From NCBI RefSeq assembly GCF_900100075.1, contig NZ_FNEG01000007.1, positions 124,001 to 188,000 of the forward strand: DNA of 64,000 nucleotides, read 5' to 3'. Position 1 is the first letter of the stretch, and every line of letters starts with the position of its first letter. Positions 51,518-59,053 of this stretch are shown here, one piece after another. Below the pieces are notes generated by a model. It was not told the DNA's origin, did not search any database, and saw nothing but the letters and a program-made list of their open reading frames with translations. A program made the translations under genes and the position numbers. Source of the stretch: Chryseobacterium jejuense (GTDB lineage: Bacteria; Bacteroidota; Bacteroidia; Flavobacteriales; Weeksellaceae).

Positions 51518-52510
51518 TTATGAGTTTTTCATAATGAGTTTATGACCTTGGGTCTGGTTGTTTTTAAGAATAGAATGGGCTTTAAGAACAGTTTCCAAAG
51601 AAAGATCACCAATTATTTTATGTTGAGATGGAGCAATGGAACCGTTTTCAATCAATCCAGCAACTTCTTCCAGACTGTTTTTGTAATAATCATACTGTTT
51701 TACCATGCTGTAGGTATAATTGGAGATATTCATAATTACAGTTCCTTTATTGAAGAGCATTTCATGAGCTGCTTTGGTAACAAGAGCGGTAACATCTACA
51801 TAAATTCCATTGATTTTTAATACCTCAGCTGTGATTTCAGCCATATAATTTCCAACCAAATCAATTCCAATATCAAAAGGTTGATTCTGATTAGCTTTTA
51901 AAATGTTTTCTACAAGATTTTGTTCTTTGTAATTAACAATCTGATGCTCTTTTAACCCAAGATTCAAAAACATCTGCTTGTTTTCTTCACTGCCAACAGT
52001 GATAATGAAGTTGTCAATATGGTGAGCCCATAAAATTTTAATTAAAAAAGAACCTACTGCACCAGCAGCTCCGGTGATAAGAATGGTCTGTTCCGGCTGT
52101 AGTTTCAATCGTTTAAAAATTTGTAAAGAAGTTAATCCTGCTGATGGAATAGAAGCAGCCTGTTCAAAGGAAATATTTTTTGGTTTAAATGAAACAATGG
52201 CTTCCGGAACTGAAATATACTCTGCATACGTTCCATTGCTTCCCATAGAGCCGCTGCCACAGAATACTTCGTCCCCAATATTGAACTGAGTGACATCACT
52301 TCCTTTTTCTACAACAACTCCGGATAATTCTCGTCCTAATATCGGCGAACTGATTAATTTTCTTTCCAGTTCATTTTCCAACATTTGATAATCTATGGGA
52401 TTGAAACCACTTGCTTTGATCTGAATTAATACTTCATGAGATTTAGGCTGAGGTTTTTCCGTAAACCCATCTTCAAGCTTAAAGTCTTTATTTAAAATTA
52501 CTGCTTTCAT
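51518..52510 (-). CDS. Zinc-independent quinone oxidoreductase-like protein (MDR)
   Basis: NADPH-dependent medium-chain reductase of 330 residues. The GroES-like domain (to about 120) lacks structural zinc cysteines, and the Rossmann domain has ITGAAGAVGSFLIK near 144-157. Members reduce quinones or conjugated enones. It is first in a two-gene operon with a cupin protein and is divergent from a Cys-containing HxlR regulator, a layout typical of quinone-stress responses. Minus-strand TACATTTG (52535-52528) is its likely -7 box. Confidence 0.87.
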   Translation of the reverse strand: MKAVILNKDFKLEDGFTEKPQPKSHEVLIQIKASGFNPIDYQMLENELERKLISSPILGRELSGVVVEKGSDVTQFNIGDEVFCGSGSMGSNGTYAEYISVPEAIVSFKPKNISFEQAASIPSAGLTSLQIFKRLKLQPEQTILITGAAGAVGSFLIKILWAHHIDNFIITVGSEENKQMFLNLGLKEHQIVNYKEQNLVENILKANQNQPFDIGIDLVGNYMAEITAEVLKINGIYVDVTALVTKAAHEMLFNKGTVIMNISNYTYSMVKQYDYYKNSLEEVAGLIENGSIAPSQHKIIGDLSLETVLKAHSILKNNQTQGHKLIMKNS

Positions 52511-52549
52511 ATTGTTAATTTGATGTACAAATGTAAAACGGGAATAGTT

Positions 52550-52557
52550 TATATTTG
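52550..52557 (+). promoter_or_regulatory. -7 element of the HxlR gene
   Basis: TATATTTG fits TAnnTTTG, 44 nt before the HxlR ATG; predicted transcription start would fall at the left edge of the operator palindromes. No TTG at the normal distance is seen. Confidence 0.4.
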
Positions 52558-52560
52558 CTA

Positions 52561-52587
52561 CTAGTTAACAATTGGTAACTAGTTACC
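52561..52587. promoter_or_regulatory. Overlapping operator palindromes for HxlR
   Basis: GGTAACTAGTTACC (52574-52587) is a perfect 14-bp palindrome. An overlapping near-perfect one, CTAGTTAACAATTGGTAACT and AG (52561-52582), has one mismatched pair. Both share the word TAGTTA/TAACTA and lie between the divergent genes, as expected of an autoregulatory HxlR operator. Confidence 0.7.
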
Positions 52588-52601
52588 TTGATGAAACTAT
52601 T

Positions 52602-52979
52602 ATGGCAAAAATTAAAGAAAACGGAACCGAAAGAGAAGCAAGCTGTACTGAGGAATTATTTGCAATGCGCGACAGCCTTGATGTATTGGGTGGAAAATGG
52701 AAATTAATGATTCTACGATATCTTACAAATAGAACGGATCAACAGATTCATTTTAAAAAGCTGGAACGTGGAATTGATGGGATTTCTGCAAAAATGTTAA
52801 GCAAAGAATTAAAGGAGTTAGAAACAAACCTTTTGATTACAAGAACGATTCAGGATACCAAGCCAATTACTGTTACTTATGCCGTTACAGAATACGGAAA
52901 GTCTGTATTTCCAGTAACGGAGACTCTTGTAAACTGGGGATTGCTTCATAGGGAGAAAATTAAAGCTTCAATGGGATAA
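52602..52979 (+). CDS. HxlR-family transcriptional regulator
   Basis: DNA-binding winged-helix regulator of 125 residues. The core ..MRDSLDVLGGKWKLMILRYLTN.. and FKKLERGIDGISAKMLSKELKELE is typical HxlR. A conserved N-terminal Cys15 (REASCTEELF) occupies the position of the redox-sensing Cys in YodB/HypR-type members, so it may sense quinones or disulphide stress. The ATG at 52602 is preferred over a TTG at 52572 that lies beside the operator. It probably controls the divergent oxidoreductase/cupin operon. Confidence 0.9.
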   Translation: MAKIKENGTEREASCTEELFAMRDSLDVLGGKWKLMILRYLTNRTDQQIHFKKLERGIDGISAKMLSKELKELETNLLITRTIQDTKPITVTYAVTEYGKSVFPVTETLVNWGLLHREKIKASMG

Positions 52980-53398
52980 TATCTTTATAAGCTACTTCCC
53001 ACAAATTTCAAAGATGCAAAAAATCTGCGAGAACTATAATTTTGTTGGAAAACGCCAAGGCGCAAAGAATTTTAAATGAAATCGTGCTTTAAGGCGCAAG
53101 AAAATCGAAGATTTTCAGCTATCATAAAACTGCTGCTATTTTGCCACGAATGCACGAATAAACATTATGAGTGTGTAATTTTTTCGGATGAAATCTATGC
53201 TCCAATGTGGTTCAAAAAAATATTTAAACTACATAGAAAGATAGAATCTTGTGGAAAGTTAAAACGTGTTATTCGTGCATTCGTGGCATAAAATAAGCGG
53301 TATTCAATTTTATCGCAGATAAAATCCTCGCGCCTTAGAAGAATGTGCATAGAAAAAAAACTTTGCGTCTTAGCGTTTTCCAACACATTTTCAGCAGA
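52980..53398. repeat. Nested palindromic intergenic element, copy 2
   Basis: No gene. Concentric inverted repeats are nested: outer GTTGGAAAACGC..GCGCAAAG (53044-53067) with 53361-53384, 22 of 24 paired; CTTTAAGGCGCAAG (53087-53100) with CTCGCGCCTTAGAAG (53328-53342) approximately; TGCCACGAATGCACGAATAA (53142-53161) with 53269-53288, perfect over 20 bp; innermost ATGTGGTT (53205-53212) with AACTACAT (53227-53234). The whole 341-bp unit could fold as one long hairpin. Confidence 0.85.
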
Positions 53399-53764
53399 CT
53401 ATTTCAATAAAACAGCAATGATAGCCAATATTGCAGGCAATGCCTGAACAAAAAATATCTTCTTCGTAGCAGAAATGGCTCCGTAAATACCCGCTACAGC
53501 TACACAACTTAAAAAGAATAAAGCTACATTATCCTGCCATTGCGGATCTTTAATCAGAAAAGACCAGATGAGTCCTGCAGCCAGAAAACCGTTGTACAAC
53601 CCCTGATTAGCAGCCAATCCTTTTGTAGGTTTGAACATTTCTGCCGGCAGAGCAGCTTTGAAAACTTCTTTTCCTTTGGTTTCCCATGCAAACATTTCCA
53701 TCCAAAGAATATAGAGATGTTCAAGTGCCACAACGGCGATTAGAATTTTAGCAACGACTTCCAT
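53399..53764 (-). CDS. DUF1304 membrane protein
   Basis: Small inner-membrane protein of 121 residues with four predicted membrane helices. The N-terminal VVALEHLYILWMEMFAWET and the central LAANQGLYNGFLAAGL are the DUF1304 hallmarks. Function unknown; the family often accompanies stress or redox genes. Its 3' end abuts repeat copy 2 and it is divergent from the Crp/Fnr gene. Confidence 0.88.
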   Translation of the reverse strand: MEVVAKILIAVVALEHLYILWMEMFAWETKGKEVFKAALPAEMFKPTKGLAANQGLYNGFLAAGLIWSFLIKDPQWQDNVALFFLSCVAVAGIYGAISATKKIFFVQALPAILAIIAVLLK

Positions 53765-53830
53765 GATTTCATGTTTTTGTGATTGTAAAACTAAAAAAAT
53801 AAAGTTAAGTTTGAGTATTCAATTCTAAAG

Positions 53831-54403
53831 ATGGATAATTTCAAGGCACATTTAAATAAATTTATTACGGTAACTGACGAAGAGTATATTTCAATTTTTT
53901 CATTTTTCGAAGTACTGAAGGTGAAGAAAAAGCAAAGTCTGATGCTGGAAGGTGAGATTTGCAGAGATATGTATTTTGTGGTAGAAGGCTGCCTGAGAAA
54001 GTATTTTATTAATGAAAAAGGGGTAGAACATACCACTCAGTTTGCTATTGAAAACTGGTGGATTACCGATACATTTGCCTATGAAAGGCAGATGCAGACG
54101 GATTTTAATATTCAGTCTGTGGAAAAGTCTACTATACTTGTCATTGATTTTAAAAATCAGGAATTATTATTGGAGAAACATCCTGTGATGGAAAAATATT
54201 TCAGGATCATCTATCAGAGAGCTTATGCAGCTTCTGAAAGAAAACTCCGTTATCTGGCTGAATATTCTCGGGAAGAGCTGTACGTTCATTTCAGTACATT
54301 ATATCCTTGGTTTATTCAGAGAATTCCTCAATATCTTATTGCTTCATTTCTTGGTTTTACTCCGGAATATTTAAGTGAAATTAAAGCAAAATTACGTTCT
54401 TAA
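53831..54403 (+). CDS. Crp/Fnr-family transcriptional regulator
   Basis: Cytoplasmic regulator of 190 residues. The N-terminal cyclic-nucleotide-binding-like domain (about 15-115) has KKQSLMLEGEICRDMYFVVEGCLRKYF, but the ligand arginine motif is not conserved. The C-terminal winged-helix is short, with FLGFTPEYLSEIKAKL as the recognition helix, a form common in Bacteroidota. It may regulate the DoxX/AhpD-like pair 64 bp downstream or the divergent DUF1304 gene. Effector unknown. Confidence 0.85.
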   Translation: MDNFKAHLNKFITVTDEEYISIFSFFEVLKVKKKQSLMLEGEICRDMYFVVEGCLRKYFINEKGVEHTTQFAIENWWITDTFAYERQMQTDFNIQSVEKSTILVIDFKNQELLLEKHPVMEKYFRIIYQRAYAASERKLRYLAEYSREELYVHFSTLYPWFIQRIPQYLIASFLGFTPEYLSEIKAKLRS

Positions 54404-54466
54404 ACCAGTTTAAGTTTTTTACGGATCAGATATCGGAAATTTGTCATGTAATTAAAAGCGAATGCA

Positions 54467-54898
54467 ATGACAGATACAAAAACTCAATTTCCGCAGTTAT
54501 TTTTAAGATTGGCTCTTTCTGTAACCATGCTTTCTGCAGTGGCAGACCGATTCGGGTGGTGGAGTCCAGAAAATTCTTCATGGGGAAATATGAAAAGCTT
54601 TGAAGAATACACGAGGTCATTAACGTCTTTTCTTCCTGAAGCTTTGAGTACATTTTCAGCTTATGCAGCGACATCTTTAGAAATTGTATTTCCATTGATG
54701 CTGTTGGTGGGTTTTAAAACAAGAATTGCAGCCTATGGAAGCAGTATCTTATTGTTGATTTTTGCAGTATCAATGACGATTGCTTTAGGTTCTAAAGCAC
54801 CACTCAATTATTCAGTATGGGTGGGAAGTGCAGCCGCTCTTTTACTGGCTGTTCAGCAACAATATTCTTTTAGTATAGATCAATTAACCAAAAAATAA
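54467..54898 (+). CDS. DoxX-family membrane protein
   Basis: Inner-membrane protein of 143 residues with about four membrane helices and the DoxX-like LRLALSVTMLSAVADRFGWW and SLEIVFPLMLLVGFKTRIAAYGSSILLLIFA (two pieces). DoxX proteins are linked to redox or respiratory-chain functions, but the activity is unknown. It ends 5 bp before the AhpD-like gene, so the two are co-transcribed. Confidence 0.85.
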   Translation: MTDTKTQFPQLFLRLALSVTMLSAVADRFGWWSPENSSWGNMKSFEEYTRSLTSFLPEALSTFSAYAATSLEIVFPLMLLVGFKTRIAAYGSSILLLIFAVSMTIALGSKAPLNYSVWVGSAAALLLAVQQQYSFSIDQLTKK

Positions 54899-54903
54899 AT
54901 ATA

Positions 54904-55347
54904 ATGAGCGCAAGATTTAACATGGCTACTACAGATGCCGCAGCTTACAAAGCAATGCTAGGATTGGAAGGGTATTTACAGAATACTTCTTTAACCCATA
55001 TTCAAAAAGAATTAATTAAAATCAGAGCTTCCCAGATCAATAAATGTGCTTTCTGCCTTGATATGCATACCAAAGATGCCCTTAAATATGGGGAAACAGC
55101 TCAAAGAATATTCATTCTGGATGGATGGACAGAGGCTAAAGAGTTTTTTACAGAAGAAGAGCAGGTACTTTTAGCGATGACTGAGGAAATTACTTTAATC
55201 AGCCACAAAGGGCTAACTGATGAAACGTATCAGAAAGCTAAAACATTCTTTGATGAGGCTCAGATTGCTCAGATCATTATGGCAATTATCACTATCAATG
55301 CATGGAATAGAATAGCGATAAGTACACATCTTCCGATAGCTAAATAA
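54904..55347 (+). CDS. Carboxymuconolactone decarboxylase/AhpD-like protein
   Basis: Cytoplasmic protein of 147 residues with the AhpD redox core: Glu36 region (QKELIKIRASQINKCAFCLDMH), Cys48-A-F-Cys51 and His55. In AhpD this CxxC with a nearby His reduces organic peroxides via a peroxiredoxin partner; many CMD proteins of this size are peroxidase-like rather than decarboxylases. Together with DoxX and the upstream Crp/Fnr regulator it suggests a peroxide or electrophile stress role. Confidence 0.9.
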   Translation: MSARFNMATTDAAAYKAMLGLEGYLQNTSLTHIQKELIKIRASQINKCAFCLDMHTKDALKYGETAQRIFILDGWTEAKEFFTEEEQVLLAMTEEITLISHKGLTDETYQKAKTFFDEAQIAQIIMAIITINAWNRIAISTHLPIAK

Positions 55348-55391
55348 TGGAGAAAAGAAAAAGCTGAAGGTAAGACTGAGGTTTATTCATA

Positions 55392-55427
55392 AAAAAAGAG
55401 CTTTTCAATAATGAAGAGCTCTTTTTT
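55392..55427 (+). terminator. Terminator of the DoxX/AhpD-like operon
   Basis: AAAAAAGAGCT (55392-55402) pairs with AGCTCTTTTTT (55417-55427), 45 bp beyond the stop codon. Confidence 0.75.
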
Positions 55428-55559
55428 GTATAATTGTGAATAGCAAAATAAAGATTCCGTGGGTATTAATTCTAAAATAAATCTTAATGGTTAGTGATTA
55501 AGTTTGGGTACGGAAAGTACTTCTCCACTTTGTTATTCATAATCATTTAAAAAATATAT

Positions 55560-56528
55560 TTAATAGATTGCTACCGGGTTAACGTTTACCTGAGTAGATC
55601 CAACATATAGAGGCTGTCCCAGAACAAACAGGAATTCCCATACTTTTTGTTTGACTAATGGACGGGTATCAATCAATTCTAAGTTATAGATTCCTTTTTT
55701 AGCCAGCATATATTGGTTGATAGGAAACTCTTCTTTACTTTTTGGATTTGGATAGACTTCGGAAGCCCAGGTATCACCTCCAAAAGCAATAATTCCTTGG
55801 TCTGCCACCCATTTGGCTGCATCCATTCCGATTCCCGGTTCAGTTTCTAAAAACTGTTTGTTGTTTTTGCCTATGAGTTCAAGCCATCCTGTATTGAAAA
55901 GAATAACGTCTCCTTTTCTTAAGGTAAGACCTTGTTTCTTTAAAACAGATTTGATATCCTCAACGGTAAATTCTGTTCCACCAGGCACAATAGCTTTTCC
56001 AAAATGAGCGACCATATCAAGGACTACACCACGGGTAACGAAAGGAGGAACTTTTTCAACACCCAGTTTTTTTACACCTTCTACAGTTACAAAATCAGTT
56101 GCTTTATTTCCATTATAGTAAACGTTATCAATACCGATGTGTCCAATACCGTTAAGCTGAGTTCCTACACCGGTCCATCCGTTTACCAATTCGTCATTGA
56201 ATGTAAATTTGTTGGGACCTATGCTTTTTCCACCCTGTTCTCCGGGTTGAATATTATATAGATTGAAGCTTCTGTGTCTGAAAGCCGGTAAGTTTTTATC
56301 AATAGGAACCGCAAGGGCCAATGTTTTACCTTGTTTCACCAATCCAAGTGCCTGTTTTACTACTTCGGGAGTTAATAAATTTGCGGCTCCAATTTCATCC
56401 TGTGCTCCGTAAGCAGAAGGATACCATGATTTATCTTCTGGGTTGACAAGTGTTTGAGCATTTAATGCAATGCTGTTTATAGTCAATAGGGTTCCTAACC
56501 CGAACGTTTTGATAAGATTCTTTTTCAT
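55560..56528 (-). CDS. Exported cyclase-family (KynB-like) protein with altered metal motif
   Basis: Exported protein of 322 residues (signal peptide MKKNLIKTFGLGTLLTINSIALNA) of the cyclase/kynurenine-formamidase fold. The family metal motif, normally GTQxDxxxH in this subgroup, reads GTQLN126GIGH130 here, so the expected Asp is Asn (codon AAC). Other core segments are normal: FVTRGVVLDMVAHFGK, LRKGDVILFNTGW and IIAFGGDTWASE. Substrate unknown, and reduced metal binding is possible. Not linked to tryptophan genes. Confidence 0.82.
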   Translation of the reverse strand: MKKNLIKTFGLGTLLTINSIALNAQTLVNPEDKSWYPSAYGAQDEIGAANLLTPEVVKQALGLVKQGKTLALAVPIDKNLPAFRHRSFNLYNIQPGEQGGKSIGPNKFTFNDELVNGWTGVGTQLNGIGHIGIDNVYYNGNKATDFVTVEGVKKLGVEKVPPFVTRGVVLDMVAHFGKAIVPGGTEFTVEDIKSVLKKQGLTLRKGDVILFNTGWLELIGKNNKQFLETEPGIGMDAAKWVADQGIIAFGGDTWASEVYPNPKSKEEFPINQYMLAKKGIYNLELIDTRPLVKQKVWEFLFVLGQPLYVGSTQVNVNPVAIY

Positions 56529-56553
56529 TTTTTACGATTTATGGGTTGAATAA

Positions 56554-56706
56554 GAAGGGAAGCTGGAAGAGGGAATTTATTGAAGCCTTTTAAGAATTGA
56601 TATTTTATTGATCAGATTGTAGTTTCTAGATTGAACATACTGTAAGTTTATCATTCACAGCTAGTGTTTTCAATTTCATATTTCCTCCTTCCATCCTCCA
56701 GCTTCC
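56554..56706. repeat. Imperfect palindrome with GGAAGCTGG words, first copy
   Basis: GAAGGGAAGCTGGAAGAGGG (from 56554) is mirrored imperfectly by TTCCTCCTTCCATCCTCCAG (from 56682) and CTTCCAGCTT just after. The right arm ends about 10 bp before the aldo/keto reductase stop codon. The same words recur at 61878-62039. Confidence 0.6.
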
Positions 56707-56715
56707 AGCTTTATA

Positions 56716-57699
56716 CTAAATCTCGCTTAAAGCAGCGTTGATGAAGGTCAGTTCTTCCTGAGAAAGGTTGATATCCATTGCTTTTGCATTATCAATAGCT
56801 TGCTCTGCATTTCTAGCTCCTGCCAATACTACTGTAATTGCCGGTTGTAGAGTAGTCCATCTTAATACCAACTGAGAAAGGCTGGCTCCTTTTTCCTGAG
56901 CAATAGGTTCAATTTTTTCTAGGAAAGTTTTTACTTTATTTAAATCGAACTGAGAGAAATAGCCGTTTCTGTGGTCGTTGTCTTTTAATTTATTATCCTT
57001 GAAATACTTACCTGTTAAAAGGCCTCTTTCCATTGGGCTGTAGACGATAATTCCTGAATTGTTTTCTAAAGAATAAGGAACAAGATCACTTTCAATAGCA
57101 CGGTTCAGCATGCTGTAAGAAACCTGGTTGCTTGCTAGCTTCAAAGTTCTGTTAGCTTCTTCCATTTGGGCAACACTGTAGTTACTTACTCCGGCAGCAC
57201 GGATTTTTCCTTGTTGGATTAACAATTCCATCGCTTCCATTGTTTCACTGATAGCTGTTGTGCTGTCTGGCCAGTGAAGCTGTAAAAGATCGATATAATC
57301 TGTACCCAGTCTTTGTAGGCTTTCTTCAACTTCTTTGATGATGTTTTCTTTTGAAGCCAATTTATAGACAGGAATTATTTTCCCTTCATCTTCAGCATCA
57401 AAGAAAAATTCCCCTTTTCCGTTGTTGCTTCCGTCCCATACCAATCCGAATTTCGTTAATAGCTGAATTTTTGAACGGTCCTTTCCTTTCATCGCTTCAC
57501 CAATCATTTCTTCACTTAATCCGAAACCATAGAAAGGTGCTGTATCAATAGAAGTTACTCCATGATCCAATGAGGCATGAATAGAATTAATGGAATCCTG
57601 TTTTTCATTACCACCCCACATATTACCACCAATAGCAAAAGCTCCGTGAGTGATGGTTGATAATTCTAACTCTGTATTTCCTAATTTTCTGTATTCCAT
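56716..57699 (-). CDS. Aldo/keto reductase
   Basis: NADPH-dependent cytoplasmic oxidoreductase of 327 residues. TIM-barrel AKR motifs are visible: the catalytic Asp and Tyr in SIDTAPFYGFGLSEEMIG, Lys in LLTKFGLVWD, His in LLQLHWPD, and the GVSNYS and IVYSPMERGLLTG segments. It resembles the AKR11/12 type reductases acting on aldehydes or keto compounds. Same direction as, but separate from, the upstream PfpI operon. Confidence 0.92.
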   Translation of the reverse strand: MEYRKLGNTELELSTITHGAFAIGGNMWGGNEKQDSINSIHASLDHGVTSIDTAPFYGFGLSEEMIGEAMKGKDRSKIQLLTKFGLVWDGSNNGKGEFFFDAEDEGKIIPVYKLASKENIIKEVEESLQRLGTDYIDLLQLHWPDSTTAISETMEAMELLIQQGKIRAAGVSNYSVAQMEEANRTLKLASNQVSYSMLNRAIESDLVPYSLENNSGIIVYSPMERGLLTGKYFKDNKLKDNDHRNGYFSQFDLNKVKTFLEKIEPIAQEKGASLSQLVLRWTTLQPAITVVLAGARNAEQAIDNAKAMDINLSQEELTFINAALSEI

Positions 57700-58007
57700 T
57701 TTTTTTAATCTTAATTTGTTATTGTGTTAAACCATAGAAGTTGTAAAAGTGTTTGTAGATATCTGATAGACCACCCCGTCAAAAATTCTTTGAATTTTTG
57801 ACACCCCTCCAGAGGAGGGGAATTTTCAGCCCTTCAATTGAGATATTGGTGAAAATTGGAGGTTTTCAAAACTTAAGTGTTCTTTTCAACAGCTTAGATT
57901 CTAACTTCTATTTACTTAAGTGTCTAAAAGCTTTTTTTAACTCTGACTTCGTCGAAATAATATTCATCGACTAACAGGAGATAATCTTCGATTTGTGGTT
58001 TAAAAAC
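57700..58007. repeat. 308-bp gap with a double hairpin
   Basis: No gene. GTCAAAAATTC (57778-57788) and GAATTTTTGAC (57792-57802) form a perfect 11-bp hairpin; directly after it CCCCTCC (57804-57810) and GGAGGGG (57814-57820) form a second. CCACCCC precedes and GGGGAATT follows. The remainder is AT-rich with TTAAGT words (near 57875 and 57915). Confidence 0.65.
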
Positions 58008-58763
58008 TTATTTGTTATTTAATTCTTTTAAAATTGCTTCTCCAACGCTCTTTGCAGATTGTGGATTTTGTCCGGTGATGACTCTTTGATCTGTTACCAC
58101 ATGGTTCTGCCAAAGTCCGGATTTTTCAAATTTTGCCCCTCTTTCTTTTAATTTATTTTCCAGTAAGAAAGGAACAATGTCTGTTAGTTTTACAGCGGAT
58201 TCTTCTTCATTAGTGAAAGCATTGATTTTCTTTCCATCTACCAGATATTTCCCGTTATTCAGTTTGATATTCACCAAACCTGCTGGTCCATGGCATACTC
58301 CTGCTACAATACCTCCGTTTTCATAAATTGTTGAAGCGATATCAGACAGTTCTTTATTATCAGCCAGATCCCACATGGCTCCATGGCCGCCTGCGTAAAA
58401 GATGGTTGAATATTCTTTTGGGTTCACCTGTGATGGCATTAAAGAATGATCTATTTTGTTTTTATATTCTTTGTTTTCCCAGAACTCTTTGTTTATAGGA
58501 TCCTTTAAATCAAATCCATCTACCGGTGGAGTTCCGCCTTTTGGACTTACAAAATCAATTTCATATCCTGCTTTGTGAAGAACTTCCCATGGGTGAGAAA
58601 CTTCTCCCAAATAGTATCCTGTATCTTCTCCCGTACTGCCTTTTTTATCATGACTGGTGACTACGAATAATATTTTCTTTTTCATATCAATAGATTTTTT
58701 GTGTTGAGCCTGAATGAATCCTATCGTGAAAAGGCTGAGCAATAAAAGCGCTAATTTTTTCAT
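58008..58763 (-). CDS. DJ-1/PfpI-family protein with an N-terminal signal peptide
   Basis: Type 1 glutamine-amidotransferase-fold protein of 251 residues (Hsp31-like branch). Nucleophile Cys157 in AGVCHGPAGL, with the adjacent His, and the GGHGAMWDL motif are intact. Unusually, the frame starts with a Sec signal (MKKLALLLLSLFTIGFIQAQ); a second Met27 (MKKKILFVV) matches the usual cytoplasmic start, so dual localisation or an alternative start is possible. It overlaps the monooxygenase stop by 1 nt (TAATG). Confidence 0.87.
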   Translation of the reverse strand: MKKLALLLLSLFTIGFIQAQHKKSIDMKKKILFVVTSHDKKGSTGEDTGYYLGEVSHPWEVLHKAGYEIDFVSPKGGTPPVDGFDLKDPINKEFWENKEYKNKIDHSLMPSQVNPKEYSTIFYAGGHGAMWDLADNKELSDIASTIYENGGIVAGVCHGPAGLVNIKLNNGKYLVDGKKINAFTNEEESAVKLTDIVPFLLENKLKERGAKFEKSGLWQNHVVTDQRVITGQNPQSAKSVGEAILKELNNK

Positions 58764-59053
58764 TATGAAAGGAGATTAGTGGTATAAATTTGTGGTGTTT
58801 CCTGAAGTTTTTCATCAATCAAAGCTCCGAAAGCTTTAATATAGGGCTGCTCATTGTGCTGTGCTAATCCTTCTTCACTTTTCCATATTTCGTAGAAGAC
58901 AAAATGATTCTTGTCTTCAATTCCCTGATGAAGATTGTACAATTCGCACGCTTCTTCTTTTCTTGTTTCCTGTACCATATTCTGAAGAACGTCCAATACT
59001 TCTGAACGATGTTCTTCTTTGGCTTTGATTACTGCGGTAAGGTGAATTTTCAT
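58763..59053 (-). CDS. Antibiotic-biosynthesis-monooxygenase-fold (YgiN-like) protein
   Basis: Cytoplasmic ferredoxin-like-fold protein of 96 residues. ..VIKAKEEHRSEVLDVLQNMVQETRKEEACELYNLHQG.. and HFVFYEIWKSEEGLAQHNEQPYIKAF (pieces) are characteristic of ABM/YgiN quinol monooxygenases. In E. coli YgiN is paired with MdaB in a quinone redox cycle, the same pairing as here. It overlaps the MdaB-like gene by 4 bp and the PfpI gene by 1 nt. Confidence 0.9.
   Translation of the reverse strand: MKIHLTAVIKAKEEHRSEVLDVLQNMVQETRKEEACELYNLHQGIEDKNHFVFYEIWKSEEGLAQHNEQPYIKAFGALIDEKLQETPQIYTTNLLS

Noticed and set aside
50695..53398. CRISPR array or tandem repeats in the repeat-rich gaps
   Set aside because: The repeats are inverted and concentric, not direct and regularly spaced, and no cas genes are present.
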